Below, piece by piece: positions 23,855 through 32,485 of a DNA stretch of 42,498 nucleotides. The translations under genes were made by a program, and so were the position numbers. The notes under the pieces were generated by a model. That model searched no databases, was not told where the DNA came from, and worked only from the letters and a program-made list of their open reading frames with translations. Numbering within the stretch: position 1 is the stretch's first letter; every line of letters begins with the position of its first letter. This DNA comes from Pseudonocardia terrae (lineage in GTDB: Bacteria; Actinomycetota; Actinomycetes; Mycobacteriales; Pseudonocardiaceae), in assembly GCF_021343995.1 (NCBI RefSeq), contig NZ_JAJTTE010000059.1, forward strand, positions 1 through 42,498. Reading direction: 5' to 3'.

Positions 23855-24820
23855 TCACAGGATCGCGATCGGGTTGACCGGCGACCCCGTGCCCGTCGGC
23901 AGCCGCAGCGGCGCGACGACGCACAGGAACGACCAGCGGCCGGCCTCCGCGCACACCTGGGCCAGCTCCGTGAACTGCAGGTAGTCGAGCAGATGCAGGC
24001 CCAGCGCGTTGACGGCCAGGACGTGCACGGGGAAGTCGACCCCCCCGACGGCGCTGGGGGCGGTGTCGTTGTTGCCGTCCCCGGCCAGGGCGGCGATCTG
24101 CCGCTCCGCCAGCAAGGACAGCACGCCCGGATGCAGCCCGGCCCGGGCCTCCGCGGCATCCCAGGGGCCCTGTTCCATCCGTCGGCGGCGGTGCCCCACC
24201 CGCACGCACAGGATGTCGCCCCGGCCGACCCGCACCTGCTGGTCCCGTTCGGCGGCGAGCAGGTCCTGCACCGTCACGTGGTCGCCCGGCTCCAGCCAGG
24301 GCACGCCGCGGGAGCGCGGCACGTCGAGGAGCACACCGCGCCCGACGATGCCCTCGGCCGCGGTCTCGACGGACAGCTCGGCCGCCCCGTCCTCCGTGAC
24401 GGTGTCCGCCGGCACCCCGTTGTACAGGGTCCCGTCGAAGATGACGTGACAGAGCGCGTCGAGGTGGCTGTCGGCGTTGCCGTGGATGTTCATGGCGATC
24501 CGGTCCAGGCTGAACGACACCCCCGGTCCGGCGTCGGCCCCCGGCGGTCCCTTCATCCGGTGCCGGGCCGGATCAGGGTTGTCGGCGGCCGGCTGGTGCT
24601 CGATCGGCGCCTCGAGGGACACCGTGCGGCCCAGCCTGACCTGCCCGATGGCGACGAGCACCTCGGCGGGCGTGATGTAGTTCAACGCGCCCCGCCGGTC
24701 GTCCGGCCCCCACGGCGGGGTGGCGCGAAGCTGCTCGTACAGCGTGCGGAACTCGGTCTCGCTCATCGGCCCGGGCGGGAACGCAGGCGGGTCGGTGGCG
24801 GTGAACTGGCTGCCTGTCAT
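23855..24820 (-). CDS. Cyclase-family (kynurenine formamidase-like) hydrolase
   Basis: The product is 321 aa from the ATG at 24820. The metal site motif is present as NIHGNADSHLDALCHVIFDG (the family's HxxxDxxxH core), with RRGALNYITPAEVLVAIGQVRLGRTVSLE near the N-terminus. GIVGRGVLLDVPRSRGVPWLEPGDHVTVQDLLAAE and VRVGRGDILCVRVGHR follow, and later DFPVHVLAVNALGLHLLDYLQF. These are the landmarks of the manganese/zinc-dependent cyclase superfamily, which opens amides or lactone-like substrates. No tryptophan-pathway gene is nearby, so the substrate is unknown. It stands alone, 250 bases upstream of the duplicated membrane protein. Confidence 0.88.
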   Translation of the reverse strand: MTGSQFTATDPPAFPPGPMSETEFRTLYEQLRATPPWGPDDRRGALNYITPAEVLVAIGQVRLGRTVSLEAPIEHQPAADNPDPARHRMKGPPGADAGPGVSFSLDRIAMNIHGNADSHLDALCHVIFDGTLYNGVPADTVTEDGAAELSVETAAEGIVGRGVLLDVPRSRGVPWLEPGDHVTVQDLLAAERDQQVRVGRGDILCVRVGHRRRRMEQGPWDAAEARAGLHPGVLSLLAERQIAALAGDGNNDTAPSAVGGVDFPVHVLAVNALGLHLLDYLQFTELAQVCAEAGRWSFLCVVAPLRLPTGTGSPVNPIAIL

Positions 24821-24870
24821 GCCTTCGGCCTCCGATCGGTTCGGGTCCGGACCCTGCGGGCGCGCGCCGG

Positions 24871-25472
24871 TCATCCCCGACCGCGCCGCACGGCCCGCTG
24901 CCAGACGAGCCGCTGCACGGGGAGTCCGGCGATCGCGACGGCGGCGAGGACGGTGACGTTGAGAAGCAGCTGCAGGAACGAGCCCCACGCCTCGCTCCCG
25001 CTCCCGAAGGCCAGCGACAGGCCGACGTCGGAGGCCGCCGGGATGGTCGTCACGGAGATGAACACCCCGATCAGCGTGCTCGACCGCGCCTCGGTCAGCG
25101 AGACGACGCCGACCACCCCGGCCAGCACCGCGACGATGAAGGAGAACCAGTTCGGGGTGTCGATCAGGTTCGACACCGGACGCACGCCGAGGGCGTAGAG
25201 CTCGGGCTCCAGCGCTGCCCACCGGACGCCGAGGGACAGCAGCAGCGCGCCGGCCACGGCGAGGGTGAACCCCACGAGCAACGCGCCCGCACTGCGCCGT
25301 ACCCGGACGAGGTCGCGGCGGGTGACGCCGAACGCGAGGCTGAGGACGGCGCCGTACTCCGGTCCGACCACCATCGCGCCGACGATGAGGATCCCGCAGG
25401 CTCGCCGCGCAGCATCGTCATCAGCGCGCCGGTGACATCGGGTGGGCTGACCACGCGGAGATGGATCACCAC
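24871..25472 (-). pseudogene. DUF389 membrane protein gene with internal deletion
   Basis: A GTG at 25472 begins VVIHLRVVSPPDVTGALMTMLRGEP, the usual DUF389 N-terminus. About 27 codons on, at roughly 25398, the frame changes and the sequence resumes as ILIVGAMVVGPEYGAVLSLAFGVTRRDL, a block normally some 100 residues further along. The segment between, including the first membrane helices, is missing and the two parts are out of frame. The rest is intact: TLAVAGALLLSLGVRW, FSFIVAVLAGVVGVVSLTEARSS, GVFISVTTIPAASDVGLSLAFG and a C-terminal LLLNVTVLAAVAIAGLPVQRLVW. It is most likely a dead gene; a clean deletion is hard to explain as a base-call error. Confidence 0.8.
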
Positions 25473-25561
25473 GCCGTCCCGGCCGGCTCACACCGGCGGC
25501 CGAGCAGGCGCTCGCCGGGCCGGGTCGTCGGTGCTGTCGGTGTCGTGGCCGATCACGCTGA

Positions 25562-25658
25562 TGTCCGTTCCTCGCGCCCCCCAGGCGAGCAGCCGGGCCG
25601 AGACGAGGGTGCGGCCCACGAGCAGGGGACGACGTCACCCCGCGAGGGTGAGTCACCG
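25562..25658 (+). repeat. Diverged ~95-bp repeat, copy A
   Basis: This segment aligns by eye to 30402-30494 in the same orientation with roughly three-quarters identity. Shared words include TGTCCGT, CCCAGGCG, GCCGGGC, GACGAGGGT, CGTCACCC and GCGAGGG. It lies just upstream of the broken DUF389 gene. On the complement strand both copies can be read as a GRTLV...AW...TD peptide, so they may be remnants of one gene family. Confidence 0.5.
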
Positions 25659-26627
25659 TCGGGGCACCGAATCCGGGGGCGGCTCGCGAGTGGCCGTGCT
25701 CTTACCGGGTACGGCCTGTGGCGTCATGCCTGCGCCCGGGTCCCGGACGACAGGACGCGCGACCGCGGGCCGCTCGAACAACTGGGCCAGCCCGGCTGCG
25801 CTGAAGCACGCCGCGCCCGACGCGGTGCCCCAGTTGATCACCCCGACACTGATCGCGTCACCGGTGACGGGTCGCACGAACGCGGCGAGCCCGGACAGCA
25901 TGAACAGCCACGACCCGACCTGGTTGACGATGACGATCCACCAGCCGAGCGACGAGGTCATCACACGGAACCGGCCGTGGCAGACCTCCACTATGCCGAC
26001 GTGTCCGGACAGCAGGAACAGGATGCAGCCGACCACCTCCGGCGCCCAGACCAACCGGTCGACCTGGCGCGCGCTCAGGCCCGACAAGAACGCGTCGAGC
26101 AGGCTGATCGCGAACGCCAACGTGCCACAGAACAAGACGAACGCCGCCACCCACCCGGGCCGGCCCGGCTCGTACGCCCACCACCGCCAGGGGCGGGCGA
26201 CCAGCGCTCCGTCCTCGCCGATCTTGCGAGGCGAGTTCAGCTCCTGGACCAGAGCCGCATAAGCGCCGGTGGAGAACCAGAACCCGCCGATCAGGAACGT
26301 CCAGTCGAGGGTGGACAGCGGTGCTCCGCCGTACTGCGCCAGCAGCGCACCCAGGGTGAACAGCGCACCGCCGAGGAAGAACGACACCCCCGAGAGATCG
26401 TTGCATCGCCGCAGCCGGACGGCGACGGCCGGACGCGCCAGGATCCGCGTGACGGTGCCGTCCCGGACCACCTCGACGAAGCCCCGCTTGCGGGCGAGCC
26501 GGGACTCCCAGGTAGCGGTCGAGCCGTCGGCGTGCTGCCAATGCACCCGGCTGACCAGCGGACCACGACCACCCGTGTGCCGGACCCGGGCGTCCGGTGG
26601 CACCTCGAAAGCGTCCCCCAGGCTCAT
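25653..26627 (-). CDS. YrhK-like integral membrane protein
   Basis: The product is 324 aa from an ATG at 26627 (weak ribosome site). A soluble N-terminal part of about 80 residues (ATWESRLARKRGFVEVV) precedes NDLSGVSFFLGGALFTLGALLAQYGG, which resembles the YrhK membrane hairpin. Four or more further hydrophobic spans follow: GFWFSTGAYAALVQ, GWVAAFVLFCGTLAFAISLL, VVGCILFLLSGHVGIVE, WWIVIVNQVGSWLFMLSGLAAF and INWGTASGAACFSAAGLAQLF. The C-terminal tail is Pro/Arg-rich. It lies next to stress-related genes; its function is unknown. Confidence 0.75.
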   Translation of the reverse strand: MSLGDAFEVPPDARVRHTGGRGPLVSRVHWQHADGSTATWESRLARKRGFVEVVRDGTVTRILARPAVAVRLRRCNDLSGVSFFLGGALFTLGALLAQYGGAPLSTLDWTFLIGGFWFSTGAYAALVQELNSPRKIGEDGALVARPWRWWAYEPGRPGWVAAFVLFCGTLAFAISLLDAFLSGLSARQVDRLVWAPEVVGCILFLLSGHVGIVEVCHGRFRVMTSSLGWWIVIVNQVGSWLFMLSGLAAFVRPVTGDAISVGVINWGTASGAACFSAAGLAQLFERPAVARPVVRDPGAGMTPQAVPGKSTATREPPPDSVPRR

Positions 26628-26855
26628 CCGCCGATCGTCCTGGACACCATGAGCCGTCGGAACCGCCCGGCTCGGGCGAAAGCACGCTCAGGCGATGTGA
26701 GGGCGGCGGTCCCACCCCCGCTGGGTGATGACGGTGGGCGCCGCAGGCCATCACGGTCGGAACCCGACGGGGTGCTCGAGGCAAGGCTGCGCCCCGACCC
26801 GCGGTGACCATCGGGCAGGCCGACGCGGGTGGCCCGATCAGAGGGGATGCCGAGA

Positions 26856-28256
26856 ATGCCGCTACACGACCGCGACTCGGTCCGTGACGAGCTCGACGAC
26901 TGCGTGTTCGTCGACCGCGACCTGACCAGGCCCGTCACCAAGTACCGGTTCCCCCGGCAGGAGAGCCTCCCGAGGGACGTCTCCCAGCTGGTGTCCGACG
27001 AGCTGATGCTCGACGGCAATGCGCGCCAGAACCTCGCCACCTTCTGCCAGACCTGGGTGGAGCCCGAGGTGATGGGCCTGATGGCGCTGTCGGTCAGCAA
27101 GAACATGATCGACAAGGACGAGTACCCGCAGACCGCCGAGATCGAGCGGCGTTGCGTGCACATGATGGCCGACCTGTGGAACGCGCCCGAGGCGGCCAAC
27201 ACCGTGGGCGCCTCGGCGATCGGCTCGTCGGAGGCCTGCATGCTCGCGGGGATGGCGGCCAAATGGCGGTGGCGGGCGAAGCGGCGGGCGGCGGGCAAGC
27301 CGGTGGACAACCCGAACATGGTGTGCGGCCCGGTGCAGGTGGTGTGGCACAAGTTCGCCCGCTACTGGGACATCGAGATGCGCGAGGTCCCGATGGCCCC
27401 CGGCCGCTACGCCATGGACCCGGCCACGATGCTCGAACGGGTCGACGAGAACACCATCATGGTCGTGCCGACCCTCGGGGTCACGTACACCGGCGCCTAC
27501 GAGCCGGTGGCCGACCTGTCGCTCGCCCTCGACCAGCTGCAGGCGGACACCGGCCTCGACGTCGACATTCACGTGGACGCCGCCAGCGGCGGCTTCCTCG
27601 CCCCGTTCTGCGCGCCCGACCTGGCCTTCGACTTCCGGCTCCCCCGCGTCAAGTCGATCAGCGCCTCCGGGCACAAGTTCGGGCTGGCACCGCTCGGCGT
27701 CGGCTGGGTCGTCTGGCGCGATGCCGGCGAGCTACCCGACGATCTGGTGTTCCACGTCAACTATCTGGGCGGCGACATGCCGGTGTTCCAGATCAACTTC
27801 TCCCGGCCCGCCGGGCAGATCATCGCCAGCTACTACAACTTCCTCCGCCTCGGACACGAGGGTTATCGCCGCATCCACCAGGCCTCCTACGACGTCGGCC
27901 AGTACCTCGCCGCCGAGATCGTCAAACTCGGTCCTTTCGAGTTGCTGTGCGACAGCAGGCCCGACACCGGGATCCCGACGGTCACCTGGCGGATCCGCGA
28001 GGGCGAGGACCCCGGCTACACCCTGTTCGACCTGGCCGACCGGCTGCGCAACAAGGGGTGGCAGGTGCCCGCCTACACCCTCACCGGGACCGCCGCCGAC
28101 ATCGCCGTCCAGCGCGTCCTGGTCCGCCTCGGCGTCAGCCGCGACATGGCCTCCCTGCTGCTCGACGACTTCCGGGACGCCGTCGCCCATTTCAGCAACC
28201 ACCCCGTCACCATTCCCATGACGAAGCAGGAATCGGGGGGCTTCAGCCACCTCTGA
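26856..28256 (+). CDS. gadB: Glutamate decarboxylase, E. coli GadB type
   Basis: From the ATG at 26856, spaced 9 bases from GAGGGG, the product is 466 aa, the length of E. coli GadB; GTG 26829 and ATG 26847 are less likely starts. The PLP lysine is in SISASGHKFGLAPLG, the substrate region is HVDAASGGFLAPF, and NARQNLATFCQTW, KNMIDKDEYPQTAEIE and NPNMVCGPVQVVWHKFARYWD are strongly E. coli-like. The C-terminus ends in FSHL, keeping the penultimate His that plugs the active site at neutral pH in E. coli GadB. The enzyme turns glutamate to GABA and consumes a proton. No GadC-type antiporter is in the window. Confidence 0.95.
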   Translation: MPLHDRDSVRDELDDCVFVDRDLTRPVTKYRFPRQESLPRDVSQLVSDELMLDGNARQNLATFCQTWVEPEVMGLMALSVSKNMIDKDEYPQTAEIERRCVHMMADLWNAPEAANTVGASAIGSSEACMLAGMAAKWRWRAKRRAAGKPVDNPNMVCGPVQVVWHKFARYWDIEMREVPMAPGRYAMDPATMLERVDENTIMVVPTLGVTYTGAYEPVADLSLALDQLQADTGLDVDIHVDAASGGFLAPFCAPDLAFDFRLPRVKSISASGHKFGLAPLGVGWVVWRDAGELPDDLVFHVNYLGGDMPVFQINFSRPAGQIIASYYNFLRLGHEGYRRIHQASYDVGQYLAAEIVKLGPFELLCDSRPDTGIPTVTWRIREGEDPGYTLFDLADRLRNKGWQVPAYTLTGTAADIAVQRVLVRLGVSRDMASLLLDDFRDAVAHFSNHPVTIPMTKQESGGFSHL

Positions 28257-28293
28257 CCCGGCGCCACAATTGCCTACGGGCGTTGTCACGCGT

Positions 28294-28437
28294 TCATCGT
28301 CCGGTTGCACGAGATGGTTCATTCGAGCCACGGCCTCCCACCCGGTTCGCCAGGAACCAGATGGGGAACGGCCGCCGCCCCTCGTAGCCGTCGTCCCAGA
28401 AGTCGACCTCCCGGGCCATCGAGTTCCGCTGCCCCAT
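28294..28437 (-). CDS. Possible small protein of 41-47 aa
   Basis: A short frame from an ATG at 28437 (or 28419, after CAGCGGA) reads REVDFWDDGYEGRRPFPIWFLANRVGG, unusually rich in aromatic and acidic residues and unlike random GC-rich frames. It could be a small gene or the end of a lost one. It lies between gadB and the broken P450 gene. I do not recognise it. Confidence 0.3.
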   Translation of the reverse strand: MGQRNSMAREVDFWDDGYEGRRPFPIWFLANRVGGRGSNEPSRATGR

Positions 28438-28499
28438 CGACCGCAGGGCCACGACGCCTCGTCCCGCAGGACCGGATCGCCCACAGCGCGGCTCGCTCG

Positions 28500-29752
28500 T
28501 CATCCTTCCCGGGAGGGGACGATGTCGTCGAACGCGACCTGGAGGTGGCGAGGCCCGCGCAGGACCGGATTGGTCCGGTACGGCGGCGGGTCGGTGACCA
28601 GCCGCGGGTTGACGAGCCGGCGCGCCAGCTCGCCGAGCGCGGTCTGGGCCTCCAGCCGGGCGAGGGGCGCCCCGAAGCAGTAGTGGATGCCCCCGCCGAA
28701 GCCCAGGTGTTGGTCGCCTTCGCGGGCGAGACCGAACCGGTCCGGGTCGAAGCGGTCGGGATCGAACCGGTCCGGGGCGCGGACGTGGTCGGGGTCGCGG
28801 CTCCCGGCGGCCAGAAGCAGCACGATCCGGGAGCCCTTCGGCATGGTGGTGTCGGCGATCTCGATGTCGTCGAGAGCGGTCCGCCACGGGACGAAGTGCA
28901 CGGGCGGCTCGTAGCGCAGCAGTTCCTCGACGACGCGGAAGACCATCTCGGGGTCGCGGCGCAGCCGCTCGAGGACGTGGGGGTGACGCAGCAGCGTCAG
29001 TGTGCCGTTGGCGATGAGGTTGACGGTGGTCTCGTGCCCCGCTATCAGCAGGAGGAAGGAGGTGCTCAGCAGTTGCTCCTGGGTCAGCTGCCCCTCGGGT
29101 CCGTCGTCGGTGGCCAGGGCGGAGAGCATGTCCCCGCCCGGGGCGCGACGGTGGGCGTCGATCAGCCCGGAGAAGTACTGGGCCATCTCCGTTCCCGCCT
29201 GCTGCACCTCTGCGGCAGCGCCGGTGTCGGGGTCGAGACTCTTGAGGAGGGACTCGACCCAGACGTGGAAGCGGGGCTCGTCCTCGCGTGGCACGCCGAG
29301 CAGCTGGCAGATCACCGCGACCGGCAACGGATAGGCGAGCTCGTCGACGATGTCGACCTCGGTGCGGCCGACGAAACCGTCGATCAGGCCGCCGACGATC
29401 TTGTGCAGCTCCGGTGCCAGGCCGTCGACCCGGTCAGGGGTGTGGGGTGGCCTGAAGTGGCGGGTGACGACCCGCCGCAGCCGGTCGTGCTCGGGGGGAT
29501 CGAGGTGGAGGAAGCTCGCCGGCAGGCCGGGCACTCCCTCCGGGACCCCGGCGGCCGAGGCGGTCAGGTTGCGCGGGTCCGAGCTGACCCGCGGGTCGTG
29601 CAGCAGCTCGACGATCTCGCGGTAGGTGCTGACCACGTAGCCGCCGTCGTCCTGTCGGGCGACCGGCGTCGTGCGCAGCTGGGCGTAGAGGGGATACGGG
29701 TCGGGCGGTTGGCGTAGTCCAGAACCTGTTCGAAGAGGCTGGGTGCGGCCAT
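28500..29752 (-). pseudogene. Cytochrome P450 with a 1-base frameshift near its start
   Basis: The ATG at 29752 has a good AGGAG site and begins MAAPSLFEQVLDYANRP. At about 29703-29708 the frame slips by one missing base, and the P450 continues as DPYPLYAQLRTTPVARQDDGGYVVSTYREIVELL. The body is otherwise complete: LHLDPPEHDRLRRVV (helix C), LLLIAGHETTVNL (I-helix AGxxTT), VVEELLRYEP (ExxR) and HLGFGGGIHYCFGAPLARLEA (heme Cys loop). RFDPDRFDPDRF in the meander is a tandem 15-bp duplication. It is either a recent null allele or a base-call error in a C-run. A truncated ferredoxin reductase gene lies upstream in the same orientation. Confidence 0.87.
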
Positions 29753-29804
29753 GGCACCGGCTCCTTGCTCGTCCGTGCTTGCGGCTGGTGGAGGCTCGTG
29801 GCGC

Positions 29805-30311
29805 TCAGCGCGTCACGAATTCGGCTCGGCGCTCACTCGGGTCGTGGCCGGTGACCACGACAGTGGCGGCCTGGGTGGGGATCGGCGCCTCGGGGAACTC
29901 GGCCGGGACCGGGCGGACGTCGGCGGGTTGATCCACCGTCTGGTAGGTCGGCGGGAAGGGTGCGGCGCGCTCGACCTGGCGACCGTGGAACTCCAGCCAC
30001 TTGGACTGGTTGAAGGTGACCGCACCGACCAGGCGTCCCTGCCGCCCGTAGGCCGCGACGAACCGGCGGTCGGGGACCGAACCCTGGGTGATCACGACGG
30101 AGTCGGCCACGCTGGGCACCCCCGTCGACTTGATCTCGGTGCCGAACTGCGTGGACCAGAACACCGGCACGGCCAGGTGCGGCCAGCGGTCGGCCTGGCT
30201 GCTGATCATGTTGTGGGCGGCGACCTCGGCCTGCGTCACGGCGTTCCCCCAGTGCTCGAGGGCGAGGAACTGGTAGCCGAACATCGGTTGCGGGGCCCGG
30301 GCGACGTCCCG
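29805..30311 (-). pseudogene. C-terminal fragment of a ferredoxin reductase
   Basis: The frame starts inside the conserved FAD motif (DVAR at about 30308, normally AAGDVA) and continues as ALEHWGNAVTQAEVAAHNM, AVPVFWSTQFGTEIKSTGV and FVAAYGRQGRLVGAVTFNQSKWLEFHGRQV. This is the last ~165 residues of an NAD(P)H:ferredoxin/rubredoxin reductase of the type that serves P450s. The NAD- and most FAD-binding regions are absent: the upstream sequence is unrelated. It sits 52 bases before the frameshifted P450, so the two were probably one electron-transfer operon. Confidence 0.82.
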
Positions 30312-30878
30312 CCGTCCTCCTGTCAGGCGATCGTGCGCTGTCAGGTGATGATGCGTACGACCGGCAACCCGGGCGGCGGGCGCTGCATCCTTCGACGCCC
30401 GTGTCCGTGCTCACGCCGACCCAGGCGGACCGCCGGGCGACGAGGGTCCGACCGTGAGCGGGCACTGGCGTCACCCGGCGAGGGGGAGCCACCGGGTCGC
30501 GTCCGGTCACCGCCGACGAACGACCGCAAACCGGCGGTGGCCTGACGTCGACTGGTTCTCCCCCGGGGACCTCGCGGACCGCTCGTACGCATGCTCAGTC
30601 CCGTCTCAGTCCCGTCCCGCCCGTCGAGCACGGTGTCGGTGCCCGGTTACCCGGCCTCGACCAGGCGCGCGTGACGCCCGCGGGTGCGAGCCCGGTACCA
30701 GGCGGATCTACCGAACGAAGGCACCCGGTTCCCAAGGCTTTCGGCCCTGACCGGGCCCGTGCTGCCGGGCGACGATCGACGAGGGAGCCGCGCCACGAGG
30801 TCGTGTCGCGCGTACGAGCCGACCGCGACGTCGGCTGATCTCCGCGAGGAGACGCGGTATGCGGGCGAGGACATTGCG
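30312..30878. other. Gene-free 570-bp stretch with repeats
   Basis: No credible gene is seen. It contains repeat copy B (30402-30494), a doubled CTCAGTCCCGT word near 30593-30614, and an inverted repeat GGCCC (30743-30747) / GGGCC (30753-30757) with spacer TGACC about 120 bases upstream of the K+ channel gene. The last could be an operator, but the context does not prove it. Confidence 0.45.
30402..30494 (+). repeat. Diverged ~95-bp repeat, copy B
   Basis: This is the second copy of the segment at 25562-25658, in the same orientation, sharing TGTCCGT, CCCAGGCG, GCCGGGC, GACGAGGGT and CGTCACCC words with small indels. It lies just beyond the truncated end of the ferredoxin reductase fragment. 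Confidence 0.5.
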
Positions 30879-31436
30879 GTGGGCATCGTGACCGTTCCCG
30901 ACGGCGCGGCAGACCGAGGGCATGCGGAGGGCCGGCCCTCGTCGGTTCGGATCGCCTGGACGATCGTGCGGGTGGCCACCTCGGTCACCGCGCTGGTGGC
31001 GCTCTTCTACGGGTTGCCCCTGGACCACTCCTCGGTCCGGGCAGCACTGACGATCCTCCTGATCGGACTGGCGGGATTCATCGCGCTGGTCGGCTTCCAG
31101 GTCCGCTGGATCATCCGGTCGCCGTACCCGATGCTGCGTGCCGTGGAGGCGCTGGCCACGAGCGTGCCGTTCTTCCTGTTGTTGTTCGCGGCCACCTACG
31201 TCGTCCTGGCCGGGTTGTCCCCCGGCAGCTTCGGCGAGCCCCTGACCCACACCGACGGCCTGTACTTCACCGTCACCGTGTTCAGCACCGTCGGCTTCGG
31301 CGACATCACCGCCCACACCCAGCCGGCCCGTGTCCTGGTCACCGTCCAGATGATCGCCGACCTCCTGGTCCTCGGCCTGGCCGTCAAGGTCATCGTCGGC
31401 GCGGTCAAGCGCGGTCAGGCAGGGACGAGCCGCTGA
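30879..31436 (+). CDS. Two-pore-helix potassium channel
   Basis: The product is 185 aa from a GTG at 30879, 8 bases after GCGAGG; a GTG at 30888 is the alternative. Membrane segments are at IAWTIVRVATSVTALVALFYGL, AALTILLIGLAGFIALVGF, SVPFFLLLFAATYVVLAGL and VLVTVQMIADLLVLGLAVKVI. Between the last two lies the pore loop LYFTVTVFSTVGFGDITAHT, with the K+ selectivity filter TVGFGD. It has no cytosolic RCK or cyclic-nucleotide domain. It would conduct K+ across the inner membrane; such single-domain channels are common in actinobacterial stress regions. Confidence 0.9.
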   Translation: MGIVTVPDGAADRGHAEGRPSSVRIAWTIVRVATSVTALVALFYGLPLDHSSVRAALTILLIGLAGFIALVGFQVRWIIRSPYPMLRAVEALATSVPFFLLLFAATYVVLAGLSPGSFGEPLTHTDGLYFTVTVFSTVGFGDITAHTQPARVLVTVQMIADLLVLGLAVKVIVGAVKRGQAGTSR

Positions 31437-31510
31437 CGCGCCCGGCGGCCGCGGCGTCGACGGCCCGGCACCGGGGGCCGCCCTCGTGTGGTTCGCGGTC
31501 ACGGCCCTCA

Positions 31511-31684
31511 ATGCGCCGGGCCAGCGCGACGACCCGGGCGTCGCGGTCATCATGGGCGGGGGTCGGCGTGGCCATCCTGGGGGTCGCACTCATCGTGCTC
31601 GTGCTGCGGACACTGCTCGCCCGGGCCGTCGCGCGCGACGTCGAGGCGGCGCAACTGCAGGCCGAGTTGGACGAGGTGAGCTGA
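31511..31684 (+). CDS. Small single-span membrane protein, 57 aa
   Basis: An ATG at 31511 opens a frame with a basic N-terminus (MRRASATTRASRSS), one hydrophobic span (WAGVGVAILGVALIVLVLRTLL) and a charged helix ending EAAQLQAELDEVS. Positive-inside bias and the coherent span argue for a real gene, although no good ribosome site is seen. It lies between the K+ channel and phoU. It has no recognisable family. Confidence 0.45.
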   Translation: MRRASATTRASRSSWAGVGVAILGVALIVLVLRTLLARAVARDVEAAQLQAELDEVS

Positions 31685-31768
31685 AGCCGATCGCCGTGGG
31701 CGAGTGGCGGAGGTGTCGCTGACGGACGACGTCCGGCGGGCGACGATCAGGTGCACGATCGTCGGGGC

Positions 31769-32425
31769 TCAGATCGACAGGGGGCCGGGCATCTGGCCGG
31801 TGACGATGTAGATGATCCGGCGGGCGATGGCGACGGCGTGGTCGGCGTAGCGCTCGTAGAAGCGCGCGAGCAGGATCGCGTCGACCGCCGCCGCGACACC
31901 GTGGGGCCAGTTGCGGTCCATCAGCTGGCGGGACATGTGCTCGTGCAGGTCGTCCATGGCGTCGTCGTCGGCCTCGAGCTGCGCGGCCCTGACCAGGTCG
32001 CGGCTCTCGATGACGTCGACGGCCTTGCGGGCGAGCTCGACGCCGACCCGGCCCATCTCGCCGAAATAGGGGGCGACCTCTGCGGGCAGCACGGGCTGGG
32101 GGTGGCGGCGGAGGACCGCCTCGGCGATGTGCTCGGTCAGCGCTCCCATCCGCTCGATGTCGGAGGCGGTGTGGATGGCCGAGACGACGCTGCGCAGGTC
32201 GGTGGCGATCGGAGCCTGCAGCACCAGCAGCTCGAACGCCTTCTCCTCGGCCTCGTGCCACTTGAGGTCGATGCCGCCGTCCTCGTCGACGACCTCCTGG
32301 GCGAGCGTCGCGTCGGATCGCATCAGCGCACGGGTGGCCTTCTCCAGAGCGACCGCGACGTCACGGCACATGCTCGTCAGGAGAGCGACCATCTCGTCGA
32401 GCTGCTCGGTGTAGGCGTCACGCAC
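31769..32425 (-). CDS. phoU: Phosphate signalling protein PhoU
   Basis: The product is 218 aa from a GTG at 32425. It has the two three-helix bundles of PhoU. The first ends with VDEDGGIDLKWHEAEEKAFELLVLQAPIATDLRSVVSAIHTASDIERMGALTEHIAE, the second with ARFYERYADHAVAIARRIIYIVTG; both carry the E/DxxxD metal-cluster motifs (DIERMG; YERYADH). PhoU damps phosphate uptake and the two-component response. TAGCCT lies 7 bases before the GTG with no ribosome site, so the mRNA may be leaderless. No pst genes are adjacent. Confidence 0.93.
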   Translation of the reverse strand: MRDAYTEQLDEMVALLTSMCRDVAVALEKATRALMRSDATLAQEVVDEDGGIDLKWHEAEEKAFELLVLQAPIATDLRSVVSAIHTASDIERMGALTEHIAEAVLRRHPQPVLPAEVAPYFGEMGRVGVELARKAVDVIESRDLVRAAQLEADDDAMDDLHEHMSRQLMDRNWPHGVAAAVDAILLARFYERYADHAVAIARRIIYIVTGQMPGPLSI

Positions 32426-32485
32426 CCGGAACAGGCTATGCCCTTCCGGGCGCGAGAACGACGAAGGCCGACGCCGACACGACCC

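Noticed and set aside
30743..30757. DosR/DevR-type hypoxia box before the K+ channel
   Set aside because: GGCCC-TGACC-GGGCC is symmetric but does not fit the GGGACT...AGTCCC consensus; calling it hypoxia-linked would be wishful.
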